A stretch of 64,000 bases of DNA, from contig DAHZCG010000006.1 of the NCBI GenBank assembly GCA_027404165.1, forward strand, positions 1-64,000. The letters run 5' to 3'. How positions within the stretch are numbered: the stretch's first letter is position 1; every line of letters starts with the position of its first letter. This stretch comes from Geobacteraceae bacterium. GTDB taxonomy: Bacteria > Desulfobacterota > Desulfuromonadia > Geobacterales > Pseudopelobacteraceae. Positions 9,244 through 17,756 of this stretch are shown here, in pieces. The notes below the pieces were generated by a model. That model saw only the letters and a list, made by a program, of their open reading frames with translations, did no database searches and had not been told where the DNA came from. The position numbers were made by a program, and so were the translations under genes.

Positions 9244-9315
9244 AATTTTTCTCCTTTTTTTGCTGCATAGATAGGAGCTCCTGAAAATTCCACGGGGAAA
9301 TCAGGGCTCTGGTAT

Positions 9316-9520
9316 TTACCAATTTTCTCCAAGCAGTTCAAAATGCACTTTTGTATGCATGCATGCCGCACAAACTTCAGGCGCCTCTTTGCCTGTGTGA
9401 AGATATCCGCAGTTACGACAACGCCAGACCACATCTCCATTTCGAGAGAACACACGACCGGCCTGAATATTTGCCAATAAGTCGCGATACTGTTTTGGTC
9501 CCTTTTATCGAATCCGCCAT
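9316..9520 (-). pseudogene. Rubrerythrin remnant: start codon region joined out of frame to the rubredoxin-like tail
   Basis: From ATG at 9518-9520, after a good GAGGAG ribosome site, the first residues are MADSIKGTKT, the standard start of rubrerythrins. This frame soon runs out. In the +1 frame the next codons read KQYRDLLANIQAGRVFSRNG, then WRCRNCGYLHTGKEAPEVC and CAACMHTKVHFELLGENW and a stop at 9316: the complete C-terminal rubredoxin-like domain with both CxxC pairs. The whole four-helix diiron domain between them, about 130 residues, is missing. The coding sequence is therefore an internal-deletion pseudogene. A sequencing frameshift alone would not restore the missing domain. Confidence 0.8.
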
Positions 9521-9599
9521 CAGTTCTCCTCATGGTCATTCAAATACGACAGATACAGTCTTTTATACCGCACTTATTTTTTTTTGCAAGCAGGAAAAT

Positions 9600-9629
9600 A
9601 AAAAGGGGCGCATTTCTGCGCCCCTTTTT
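9600..9629. terminator. Intrinsic terminator downstream of citrate synthase
   Basis: AAAAAGGGGCGCA (9600-9612) pairs with TGCGCCCCTTTTT (9617-9629) around a TTTC loop; the A/T flanks make it bidirectional. Confidence 0.85.
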
Positions 9630-9656
9630 ATTGCGTTAATTATTACGTTCGTGCAA

Positions 9657-10985
9657 TTACGACAGTTGACGGCCACCAGCAGCAGCCCATTTTTCGAGCA
9701 TTGCTGTTGTAACGGATTTGGGACGCTCAATAGCGTAGCCAAGACCGCGGTCCCACGTGATGTTAGCCATGCAGCCGAGTGCACGCCCTACGCCGAACAG
9801 AACGGTGTAGAAGTCATATTCGCGGAGACCAAAGAAGTACTGAATGACACCAGATTGGGCATCAACATTTGGCCACGGGTTCTTGGTTTTGCCATGCTCA
9901 GTCAGAACTCCCGGAGCAACTTCAAAAATCATGGAAACAACCTTGAACAACGCATCGTCCTTGAGGCCGGGGGTAGCGAGGCAGAACTCACGCTGAGCCA
10001 TGTAGCGAGGATCGGTCTTACGCAGAACGGCATGGCCGTAACCGGGGATAACCTGGCCGGCATTGAGAGTATCCCAGAGAGCGGCTTTGATCAGCTCTTT
10101 GGTCGGCTCGACATCTTTGCAGTATTTGGCCTGGAAGTTCATGGTCCAGGCAAGAACTTCCTGGTTGGCGAGGCCGTGCAGCGGTCCTGCCAGACCGTTC
10201 AGACCTGCAGAGTATGCATAGTACGGATCGGACAGTGCCGAATGTACCAGGTGAGTGGTGTGAGCCGATACGTTACCGGACTCATGATCGGAATGCAGGA
10301 TGAAGTACATACGGGCAACATCCTTGTACTCTTCACTCTGGCCGATCATATGGGCAAAATTGGCACCCATGTCAAGGGTCGGATCAATAGCAATCTGCTT
10401 GCCGCCACGATACTTGAGGTTGTAGATGAAAGCTGCGATGATCGGAATACGGGCAACGATATCGCTGGCATCTTCATAGACAGATTCCCAAGCGGTCATT
10501 TTGTTGAATTTCCCGGAGTTATAGAACGCAGCAAATTTGGAATCTTTCTGCATTGCCAGGATAGCGACCGAAAGCATTACCATTGGATGGCTGTCGATCG
10601 GCAGGGCTTTGATAGCATCAAATACATACTGTGCAACAACCTGACGTCCCTTCCACTCGGCAATCACTTCATCAGTCTGAGCCTGAGTCGGAATTTCTCC
10701 GGTAAGCAGGAAATACCAGAAGGATTCAACGGTTGGGTAATTGGAGCCTTTTGCTTTGGGAAGTGCGGCAAAGGTTTCAGGAATTGTTTTGCCACGGAAA
10801 CGGATACCTTCCTGAGGATCCAGATAGGAGATATCGGTTACGAGCGAACGGATATCACGGGCACCACCGATGCACTGGTCGATGTTTACCTGATCAATGA
10901 TGACCTTGCCAAATTCTTTGACGAGTCTGGTGATGCGGGGGCGGTGTTCCTCGATCTTCAGCTTGAGCGTGTCTTTCAGGGCCAT
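9657..10985 (-). CDS. gltA: Citrate synthase, eukaryote-like type
   Basis: 442 residues from the ATG at 10985, chosen because AAAGGAGAG lies 5-12 nt upstream and because MALKDTLKLKIEEH fits the family N-terminus; the open frame extends to 11063. Seen: HSDHESGNVSAHTTHLVHSALSDPY, the GLAGPLHGLANQEVL loop with a catalytic His, PGYGHAVLRKTDPR with the second, and FEVAPGVL with the catalytic Asp replaced in position by the Glu/Pro context usual for this branch. The wording is much closer to mitochondrial citrate synthases than to the hexameric bacterial type. It condenses acetyl-CoA and oxaloacetate as entry to the TCA cycle. Expression is probably repressor controlled, see the operator entry. Confidence 0.93.
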   Translation of the reverse strand: MALKDTLKLKIEEHRPRITRLVKEFGKVIIDQVNIDQCIGGARDIRSLVTDISYLDPQEGIRFRGKTIPETFAALPKAKGSNYPTVESFWYFLLTGEIPTQAQTDEVIAEWKGRQVVAQYVFDAIKALPIDSHPMVMLSVAILAMQKDSKFAAFYNSGKFNKMTAWESVYEDASDIVARIPIIAAFIYNLKYRGGKQIAIDPTLDMGANFAHMIGQSEEYKDVARMYFILHSDHESGNVSAHTTHLVHSALSDPYYAYSAGLNGLAGPLHGLANQEVLAWTMNFQAKYCKDVEPTKELIKAALWDTLNAGQVIPGYGHAVLRKTDPRYMAQREFCLATPGLKDDALFKVVSMIFEVAPGVLTEHGKTKNPWPNVDAQSGVIQYFFGLREYDFYTVLFGVGRALGCMANITWDRGLGYAIERPKSVTTAMLEKWAAAGGRQLS

Positions 10986-11102
10986 TGTTTTACTCTCCTT
11001 TTCGTGGTGTGGGGGTAAACCCGGATAAAAAGCTTTTTCAGCTTCCTGCCATCTATACATCATTTCTTACGGGGAGAAACTGCGACTCAATTCCAGCATA
11101 CT

Positions 11103-11142
11103 GTATACGATTTTGTACGGCTGTTATACTAGACCGTATACG
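11103..11142 (-). promoter_or_regulatory. GTATAC operator-like repeats over the citrate synthase promoter
   Basis: GTATACG occurs at 11103-11109 and 11136-11142, centre spacing 33 bp, about three helical turns. One copy lies between the -35 and -10 boxes and the other just downstream of the predicted start site, the usual placement for repressor sites. Family knowledge: gltA of Geobacter sulfurreducens is repressed by HgtR during growth on hydrogen. Whether these are HgtR sites is inference. Confidence 0.5.
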
Positions 11143-11152
11143 AAAATTGCAA
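11123..11152 (-). promoter_or_regulatory. Sigma-70-type promoter of citrate synthase
   Basis: On the minus strand TTGCAA (11147-11152), 18-bp spacer, TATAAC (11123-11128). Predicted start near 11116, leaving a leader of about 130 nt. Confidence 0.6.
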
Positions 11153-11172
11153 CAAAAATTTTGCCACGGTGA

Positions 11173-12369
11173 TCAGTTTAAAATCACCAGTTCGTCATCA
11201 GAGTGAGTAAGGCGCTTAAGACCTTCATTACTCAAATAAAATGTATTTTCAATCCCCACTGAACCTTCACCCGGAAATACTACTTTCGGCTCAAAGGCAA
11301 ACGCCATCCCTGCTTCAAATGTCATATTGGTGAAACTTCGGGCAATAAAAGGATATTCATCCAGTTCTATTCCCAGCCCATGTCCTAAAAACGAAACCTG
11401 CGCCCCTTTTGCCCCCATGAAACTTTCGGCGTACCCCATATCAGCAGCACATTTAAAGCAGACATCATACAGCTGCCCCCATGCCATTCCGATTTCAATA
11501 GTACACATCATCAACGCTTGAATCTCCCGCATATCGTCATACGCTCTCCGCAGGTGATCAGACGGCTCTCCAACCGAGAACACACGGGTCTGATCGCTCA
11601 GATACCCATCCACACATCCGGCGAAATCGATAATTACCGGTTCATGAGCTTCAATCCTCTTCAGCCCGGCTCCCTGGCCAAATGACGGGTTAAGCCCCAT
11701 ACCTCCCAACGGCGTATCTGTGTAGGATGGAACGGCACTATCGGTACCGGAGAAAATCTGACCATAACAGATATCTGAATTAAAACTTCTCATTCGGACC
11801 AAACCTTGATGACCATCCTTGCGGGCGGTGTATTCAAGTTCAGCTGCTACATCCAGATCTGTCATACCAGCACGAATTACATCCCTGGCGCGAAGATATA
11901 CCCGATTGACCTGATCAGCCGCATCCTGCATGAGGTGAATTTCATAGTGTGATTTTATCATCCTTATTTTACGAATCAAGGGAGTTGCATCAGTAAAAGT
12001 GGCATTCGGGTAAACCGCACGATATTTCTCATAGAAGTTTACCGGCAAAACGTCCAGTTCCAGTCCGATCTTTTTCGGTACGGCGTACCCGTACTGAGCA
12101 AGAATAGCTGGAATATCCTTTATTGAGTTGAAAGACAGTACTTCCTTGAGACCGGACTCCATCCGGGCACGCCTGGCATCCTTGCGAACCATATAGAGCG
12201 GCTGGCCGCAGGATGGAACATACAGGTTTCCACTCTGTACAGTGCCGGTAAAATAAAAAAGGTCGGCATTCTGGGCAACAATAACGGCATCCAGAGACTC
12301 TGATATCATATAGTCCTGAAGTTTTTTACAGCGATATTCGAGTTCAATTGCTGGTGTCAAGCGCATCAA
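11173..12369 (-). CDS. M24 family metallopeptidase (Xaa-Pro aminopeptidase-like)
   Basis: 398 residues. An N-terminal creatinase-type domain of about 160 residues is followed by the pita-bread domain. The dinuclear metal ligands are all visible: VIIDFAGCVDGYLSDQTRVF (two Asp), HGLGIELDEYP (His), FEPKVVFPG and GIENTFYL (two Glu). It should be an active aminopeptidase with preference for Xaa-Pro or a related dipeptide hydrolase; the substrate is not decided. It lies upstream of the citrate synthase promoter and is a separate unit. Confidence 0.85.
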   Translation of the reverse strand: MMRLTPAIELEYRCKKLQDYMISESLDAVIVAQNADLFYFTGTVQSGNLYVPSCGQPLYMVRKDARRARMESGLKEVLSFNSIKDIPAILAQYGYAVPKKIGLELDVLPVNFYEKYRAVYPNATFTDATPLIRKIRMIKSHYEIHLMQDAADQVNRVYLRARDVIRAGMTDLDVAAELEYTARKDGHQGLVRMRSFNSDICYGQIFSGTDSAVPSYTDTPLGGMGLNPSFGQGAGLKRIEAHEPVIIDFAGCVDGYLSDQTRVFSVGEPSDHLRRAYDDMREIQALMMCTIEIGMAWGQLYDVCFKCAADMGYAESFMGAKGAQVSFLGHGLGIELDEYPFIARSFTNMTFEAGMAFAFEPKVVFPGEGSVGIENTFYLSNEGLKRLTHSDDELVILN

Positions 12370-12690
12370 ATTCCCCTTTTTTCATATTATTTGGAGCGTT
12401 CAGGCCGGTAAATCAATGCGTTACCATAGCCTTTCAACAGTTGGATACCATCACGTAATTCACCCTTCCGTCTGTCAATGTCCTTCCCTGCTTCAAAAGA
12501 AATATCCAACCCCGACAGCCTGATGACGAATGGATTATAAACAAGTTACTACAGGATGCAAGAGCTGCCCAGAGTTCAAGACTTTTGAGTATTTCCCAGC
12601 AAACGGTTGACCGGCAGATGCAATTTGTCTACTATCACCAGCACGGCAAAATGGTCGATTCAAATTTTTAATATGGCGGTACTATATTTC
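12370..12690. other. Intergenic region with a possible short gene remnant on the minus strand
   Basis: Between divergent M24 peptidase and ParA genes. On the minus strand a frame is open from about 12545 to a stop at 12387. It ends in ELRDGIQLLKGYGNALIYRPERSK, which looks coding, but no ATG and no ribosome site opens it, so it may be the tail of a decayed gene. The rightward frame of the ParA gene also extends upstream to a TTG at 12607. Confidence 0.25.
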
Positions 12691-14091
12691 ATGCATTCTT
12701 ATCCGTATACCATAACAATCTCTTCTGAAAAAGGTGGCGTCGGCAAGACAACCCTTGCTACCAATCTTGCAATCTACCTGAAAGCGATGCGCGAGAACTT
12801 GCCGGTAACCATTTTCTCCTTTGATAATCACTTTACAATCGACAAAATGTTTGAACTAAAAAAACGGGATGAGGACTCTCCTGATGTTCATGCCCTTCTG
12901 ATGGGGGCAAAAGCCGGCGAGGTTGTTCAGACGGGACAGTATGGAGTCGGCTTTATCCGTTCTTCAACCGAGCTTGGAGATATCCATGAACGTTTCAAGG
13001 GACCGATGACTTTGACGCGGATGCTCGCTGAGTCCGGTATCTCCGGTATTGTTATTATTGATACGCGGCCGGATCTCAATATACTGACCCAAAATGCTCT
13101 GTATGCTGCTGATCGGGTGCTGATCCCGGTTAAGGATCTTCCAAGTCTCGAAAATTGCAAGAACATCTTTGCACTATTTGACCAACGTGGTATTGACAAA
13201 AAGTCGCTGGCACTACTCCCCTGCCTTATCGACTCGCGCATCAAATTTGAGGGAATATTCAAGGATCAGAAAACACTTCTGCGGGCAATTGCAGTTAATC
13301 GTGGTTATCGCTGTCTGGATTCATATATTTCAAAAAGCCCGAAAGTCGAAAGTCTGAATACAAACCCCGAGGGCAAGATTTATCCGATCCTGACCCATGC
13401 CCGCGGCACCGAAGTCCATGGCCAGTTCATGGATATTACCCGTGACATCCTCAGAAGCGTCGATACAACAAAAGAAACCAGGGCGTGCCTGTATCATACC
13501 TGGCTGCTTGAGAAGGAGGCAAACAAGAAGGAGTCATATCTGGCAAGACTTGAAGGTCTGGCAGAGCGCTGCCTGATCTGCGGTACAGTACTGGCAGACC
13601 ATCCCGATGACCGCAGCTTCTACTTTGAAACGTCTGACCGTTCCTCCCGTGGTTTCCTGCATGGAAATTGTGTCAGCAGCATGCTCTGTTCAGCACTCTA
13701 CGGTCTGCAGGAAAACGATCCGACATTTGATGCGGCCAGGGCCCTTGTCGCCGACAAGGTCACAAGATCCGTATCACTTTTGCTGCCCCGGATTGATTCT
13801 GAAACATGCCGGCTTGATTATCGTCAGTTCAGCATGACAGGAGAACAGTTACTTCAGAAGAATGTTGAAATGCCTGGATTTGATGCGGGGGAACTCAACA
13901 CCGTCCATGATCGTCTCTATCTGCTTCTCAACGAAGCGCTGGCGGGGTTTGAAGGTTCTTTGCGAAAAGAGAGCTGGTTATCGGTTTATCCGGTAGATCC
14001 GGGCAACCCTGAGGCCGTGTTGCATGAAGAGTCGTACAAATCCATCCACAGGTTGCAGAAGCATTTTGCTGAAGCAATTGTGCCTATTTGA
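12691..14091 (+). CDS. Orphan ParA/MinD-type ATPase with a long cysteine-containing C-terminal domain
   Basis: 466 residues from the ATG at 12691; starts at 12673 (ATG) and 12607 (TTG) are in frame. SEKGGVGKTTLATNLA at residues 11-26 is a deviant Walker A with the signature Lys, IIDTRPD is the Walker B-like motif, and DRVLIPVKD follows, so the first 250 residues are a ParA-type ATPase. The remaining 200 are not part of usual ParA proteins. They contain RCLICGTVLADHP and FLHGNC, a CxxC plus HxxC pattern that could bind zinc. No parB and no centromere-like repeats are next to it, so a role in DNA segregation is unproven; it may position another cargo. Its end overlaps the convergent yibQ-like gene by 8 bp. 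Confidence 0.7.
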   Translation: MHSYPYTITISSEKGGVGKTTLATNLAIYLKAMRENLPVTIFSFDNHFTIDKMFELKKRDEDSPDVHALLMGAKAGEVVQTGQYGVGFIRSSTELGDIHERFKGPMTLTRMLAESGISGIVIIDTRPDLNILTQNALYAADRVLIPVKDLPSLENCKNIFALFDQRGIDKKSLALLPCLIDSRIKFEGIFKDQKTLLRAIAVNRGYRCLDSYISKSPKVESLNTNPEGKIYPILTHARGTEVHGQFMDITRDILRSVDTTKETRACLYHTWLLEKEANKKESYLARLEGLAERCLICGTVLADHPDDRSFYFETSDRSSRGFLHGNCVSSMLCSALYGLQENDPTFDAARALVADKVTRSVSLLLPRIDSETCRLDYRQFSMTGEQLLQKNVEMPGFDAGELNTVHDRLYLLLNEALAGFEGSLRKESWLSVYPVDPGNPEAVLHEESYKSIHRLQKHFAEAIVPI

Positions 14092-15058
14092 CAAGCTGTG
14101 ACACAGGTATCAGATGCACACCCTGGCCGGCAAGTCCGGGCAGGGTAGCTGCCAGGGTTGCTATTGTTACCGGATGTGGATGGCAGATTGCAATCGCCGA
14201 GCCATTTTTCCTGGCCAGTCTGATCGCCTGATTGATTTGACCGAGAATATAGGTGGGATCCTGTTCATTATCCAAAAATACATTCCGCCGGGCAGATTTG
14301 ACACCCAGTTGTTGAGCAACCCTCCAACCGGTACTTTCCGGCGATGTTACACTGTCGATAAAGAACAGGTCGTTCTTTTTCAATGTTTGAAGCACCACCC
14401 TCATTTTTTCCTCTTGTTCAGTAAATTCCGAGCCCATGTGATTATTGACTCCGATGGCTGCAGGAAACTGTTGCAAAAATCCTGATACCCGTTTCTGCAA
14501 CTCTTCGGCATCCATGGCCACCAACAGACCATTTGATTCCAGACGACGTGCCGGCCATCCTTTGGGCTGCATCGGAATATGGATCATTGTCTCAATATTA
14601 TTAGTCGTTGCATATGCCGCAACATTCTTATCAGCCCGCAAGCCTGGGATTATTGCAAACGTCAACGGGACATTAATTGCCGCCAGCGAACGGGCTTCCG
14701 ACAAACTACTCCCCATATCATCGATAATAATTGCCAAACGACCAGACGGAGCAACAGCCTGTCCAGATCGTTCGGGTTTGGTAATTGGAGCAGGCGATGG
14801 ATAATCACTCCGTTTTTTGTATGGAAGCGGGGGCTCGGCCGCCGGTTCCGTTTTGGAAACTTCCGGAACAGGCGGAGAAAGATTGCCCGGCTTGACCTGC
14901 GTAATGCGTGGTTGAGGAGGAGCCACTACCGGTTTATTAACAGGAGGAGACATGAAGTACACGACAACTGCTCCGATAATCAGCAGTAACACGACGAAAG
15001 CAGCCGTCCGGGACCCGGACGGCTGCTTTCGTGATTTCTTTCTAACTGGAACGGCCAT
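14084..15058 (-). CDS. Divergent polysaccharide deacetylase family protein (YibQ-like)
   Basis: 324 residues. A basic N-terminus and one membrane helix (residues 19-36) are followed by a Pro-rich linker to about residue 105. Then comes the catalytic-like domain LAIIIDDMGSSLSEARSLAAINVPLTFAIIPG, with MIHIPMQPKGWP and AIAICHPHPVT near the end. These match the divergent deacetylase (YibQ, DUF610) family, inner-membrane anchored with the domain in the periplasm. It is the last gene of the secretion/envelope operon, 94 bp after ctpA. A perfect 17-bp palindrome lies inside its first 22 codons. In E. coli the homologue also neighbours envC and a ctp-like gene. Confidence 0.85.
   Translation of the reverse strand: MAVPVRKKSRKQPSGSRTAAFVVLLLIIGAVVVYFMSPPVNKPVVAPPQPRITQVKPGNLSPPVPEVSKTEPAAEPPLPYKKRSDYPSPAPITKPERSGQAVAPSGRLAIIIDDMGSSLSEARSLAAINVPLTFAIIPGLRADKNVAAYATTNNIETMIHIPMQPKGWPARRLESNGLLVAMDAEELQKRVSGFLQQFPAAIGVNNHMGSEFTEQEEKMRVVLQTLKKNDLFFIDSVTSPESTGWRVAQQLGVKSARRNVFLDNEQDPTYILGQINQAIRLARKNGSAIAICHPHPVTIATLAATLPGLAGQGVHLIPVSQLVK
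14995..15031. repeat. Perfect 17-bp inverted repeat inside the start of the yibQ-like gene
   Basis: CGAAAGCAGCCGTCCGG (14995-15011) and CCGGACGGCTGCTTTCG (15015-15031) are exact reverse complements, separated by GAC. It covers codons 10 to 22 and has the GC-rich stem plus CTTTC tail of a weak terminator on the coding strand. Confidence 0.85.
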
Positions 15059-15152
15059 TATTGTTCCGACTTCCTTTTAGTATAATCCGTGGTACATACT
15101 CATCTGAGCTGTAATAAAACCGAAACAACGTGGGCAAACTTATAATGATTTA

Positions 15153-16526
15153 TTACTTTTCTTTCCCCATCAATTTCATGAGTTCCCACCCTTTAAGCAG
15201 GTCAAGAGCGCGCTGCACCTGATAATCGTTCTTCAAATTTTCTTCCAGTTTTTGAGGATTTTTTTCCAGTTTTTCATCTTTTTTATTATCTTTCATTTCT
15301 TCTTTTTTTACGTCTTCTGGCGGTGTTTTATCATCGCTTTCAAAATGGTTTTCAAGATCTTTTTCACTCAGGTGCATAAGATCTTTTTTAGCGGTTGTTT
15401 TTGGGAGTTCAAGCGATTCTACCACAATATCAGGCGTTATTCCTTTAGCCTGAATTGAACGACCACTAGGAGTGTAATAGCGGGCGGTCGTCAAACGCAG
15501 GCCGGAATTGTCGGAGAGTGGGATAATGGTCTGTACCGAACCCTTGCCAAAACTCTGGGTGCCAAGAATAATGGCGCGTTTATGATCCTGCAATGCCCCG
15601 GCAACGATTTCCGATGCACTGGCACTGCCGCCATTGATTACGACGACAATCGGATAGTTTGGTTCTTTGTCCCCTTTTTTGGCGACAAACTGCATCTTGG
15701 ATTCTTTTTCGCGCCCCTCAGTATAGACAATCATCTGGCCTGCGGGAATAAAATGGTCAGCAACCTTGACCGCCTGATCAAGCAATCCGCCTGGATCATT
15801 GCGCAGATCGAATACCAGTCCCTTAAGCTCACCTTTGGACTCTTCTTTCATGATTTTAAGCGCCTTTGACAGGTCTTCATCAGTTTTTTCCTGAAATTGG
15901 GTAATGCGCACATAGCCATAACCGCCATCCATCAGGTGGAACCGGACGCTCTTGACCTGAATGATGTCACGGACGATCGGGAACTCCTTCGGCTTTTCGA
16001 ATCCATTGCGCATAATGGTCAGGATTACCTTAGACCCTTTTGGCCCCCGCATACGCTTGACGGCGTCATTAATATTAAGATCCTTGGTAAATTTGTCGTC
16101 AATTTTGAGAATCATGTCACCGGGTTTGATCCCTGCTTTGTATGCCGGGGTATCTTCTATTGGTGAGATGACAGTCAAAACGCCTTCTTTTACGGAGATT
16201 TCAATGCCCAGACCGCCAAATGCTCCCCTGGTATCAATCTTCATTTCCTTATAGGTATCGGGTGGCATAAATGAACTGTGCGGATCAAGCGACGAGAGCA
16301 TACCGTTTATGGCACCATACACCAGTTTTTTAGTGTCAACTTCTTCAACATAGCTCTTCTTGATGATCGCCATAACATCCGTGAAGAGTTCGATCGAATC
16401 GTAATCACTCCCCTTTCCCTCAGCCATGCTGCGTTGTTGGGAACTGATAATAAAAATAGACAAAAATGCTACGATAACTGCAAAAACAACAATCATCTTT
16501 GTTTTTTTACCGCCCGGTACACTCAT
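15153..16526 (-). CDS. ctpA: S41 family C-terminal processing peptidase
   Basis: 457 residues. An N-terminal membrane helix or signal anchor (residues 10-26) is followed by a PDZ domain about residues 95-180 (GGLGIEISVKEG, PAYKAGIKPGD). The protease core has GGSASASEIVAGAL with the catalytic Ser and TQSFGKGSVQT with the catalytic Lys. The C-terminal 70 residues are Lys/Glu-rich and low complexity. Acts in the periplasm, where Ctp proteases often trim or degrade peptidoglycan hydrolases or their partners. It follows envC by 42 bp, which fits a role in wall remodelling. Confidence 0.9.
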   Translation of the reverse strand: MSVPGGKKTKMIVVFAVIVAFLSIFIISSQQRSMAEGKGSDYDSIELFTDVMAIIKKSYVEEVDTKKLVYGAINGMLSSLDPHSSFMPPDTYKEMKIDTRGAFGGLGIEISVKEGVLTVISPIEDTPAYKAGIKPGDMILKIDDKFTKDLNINDAVKRMRGPKGSKVILTIMRNGFEKPKEFPIVRDIIQVKSVRFHLMDGGYGYVRITQFQEKTDEDLSKALKIMKEESKGELKGLVFDLRNDPGGLLDQAVKVADHFIPAGQMIVYTEGREKESKMQFVAKKGDKEPNYPIVVVINGGSASASEIVAGALQDHKRAIILGTQSFGKGSVQTIIPLSDNSGLRLTTARYYTPSGRSIQAKGITPDIVVESLELPKTTAKKDLMHLSEKDLENHFESDDKTPPEDVKKEEMKDNKKDEKLEKNPQKLEENLKNDYQVQRALDLLKGWELMKLMGKEK

Positions 16527-16568
16527 TTGTTTCCTCCAGATATTTATGTACTTCCCGTACTATAGTCG

Positions 16569-17753
16569 TTAGTGAACCCATCCGGCCGGATCGACCGGCT
16601 TACCCTGATACCGTATTTCAAAATACAGCAGGCTTCCCTTTGTTGAATCGATATCGCCCACTGTTCCGATTGTTTCGTGCCGTGCAACTTCGGCCCCGGT
16701 TTTTTTTGTAAGACGTGACGCGTGGGCATACAGGGAGAAATACCCCCCGCCATGATCAATTATTATCATATTACCAAAACCTTTGAAATAATCGGCAAAA
16801 ATAACGGTACCCTCGTAAATTGCCTTAATTTCGGTTCCGGTTGGCGCTGAGATCGACTCCCCTTTGCTGAAGGTAAACGAATTAAATTCCGGGTGTTTAT
16901 GCTTGCCATATGACTCTATCACTTCACCTCGAACCGGAAGGGACATGCGCCCTTTCTGCGAGGCAAAGCCACGATCGGGAACCGGCGGCAGTTCTGCAAG
17001 TGGCGACAACCGGGAGCCAGGTTTTTTATGGCGAGATGAAAGTTTACGGCGACTTAAAGCTTCCAGACGGGTAATCATCGTCTGCAGGCGTGCGGCGTTG
17101 GACTCTAATTCCTTTAAGGAAGCTTCATAGCTCTTACGATCCTGACGCACCTTGCCAAGATAGGCAGCTTTCTTACTTTTTTCCTCTTCAATTTCGCGTT
17201 TCTTCTGCGCTATACCTGTCATAATGCGCTCTTTTTTTAACGCATCGCGCTCCAGATCCGCTTTAAGGCCCTTAAGCAGGCCTATTTTTTTGTTATAATC
17301 AAAAAATATTTTCTTGTCATTCTCAAGAATAGATTTCATGTAACGGATATTTTCGGCCAGTTGTGGAAACGACTCTGCGGAAAAGAACATCCGTAAAGCA
17401 CCGAGTTCTCCTGCTTTATATAATGACGTCAAGCGTCGTTCGATCTCTGTCTTCTTACGACTGGCCTCTTCAGTTACCTTTTGAATCTCGTAACCGGTAT
17501 GGCCAAGACTTGTCTCAACGCCATGCAGATCATGACTGAGGCGGCCAAGATCGGACTCTTTCTGATCAAGATTCCGCAGAATCCCCTGAAGCTCGGTGGA
17601 GACGGCTGCTTCGACCTTACGAGTCTTGGTGATAAGCTGTTTCTTAGCCCTGATCTCGCGTTTTACGCCACTTAACTCATCTTTGGGGTTTTGCGCCAAT
17701 GCAGAAGAAGCAACCACAATCAACAGAGCAAATATACTTGCAGTTCTCCTCAT
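16569..17753 (-). CDS. envC: EnvC-like murein hydrolase activator (degenerate LytM/M23)
   Basis: 394 residues: signal peptide to residue 20 (ALA), a long coiled coil from about 25 to 245, then an M23/LytM domain. The domain keeps its fold motifs (GTEIKAIYEGTVIFADYFKGFGNMIIIDHG, YFSLYAHAS) but reads SLLYFEIR where active enzymes have HLHFE. The zinc ligands are therefore incomplete, as in EnvC activators that switch on amidases instead of cutting themselves. It starts 3 bp after ftsX; FtsEX is the known ATP-driven partner of EnvC coiled coils. Confidence 0.88.
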   Translation of the reverse strand: MRRTASIFALLIVVASSALAQNPKDELSGVKREIRAKKQLITKTRKVEAAVSTELQGILRNLDQKESDLGRLSHDLHGVETSLGHTGYEIQKVTEEASRKKTEIERRLTSLYKAGELGALRMFFSAESFPQLAENIRYMKSILENDKKIFFDYNKKIGLLKGLKADLERDALKKERIMTGIAQKKREIEEEKSKKAAYLGKVRQDRKSYEASLKELESNAARLQTMITRLEALSRRKLSSRHKKPGSRLSPLAELPPVPDRGFASQKGRMSLPVRGEVIESYGKHKHPEFNSFTFSKGESISAPTGTEIKAIYEGTVIFADYFKGFGNMIIIDHGGGYFSLYAHASRLTKKTGAEVARHETIGTVGDIDSTKGSLLYFEIRYQGKPVDPAGWVH

Positions 17754-17756
17754 CAG

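Noticed and set aside
9351..11018. Plus-strand frame of 555 codons
   Set aside because: It runs antisense through the citrate synthase gene, and its length comes from the codon bias of that gene. No domain was recognisable.
12607..12690. Longer N-terminus for the ParA-like protein
   Set aside because: The extra 28 residues from the TTG do not resemble ParA proteins; the ATG at 12691 places the Walker A motif at the usual distance.
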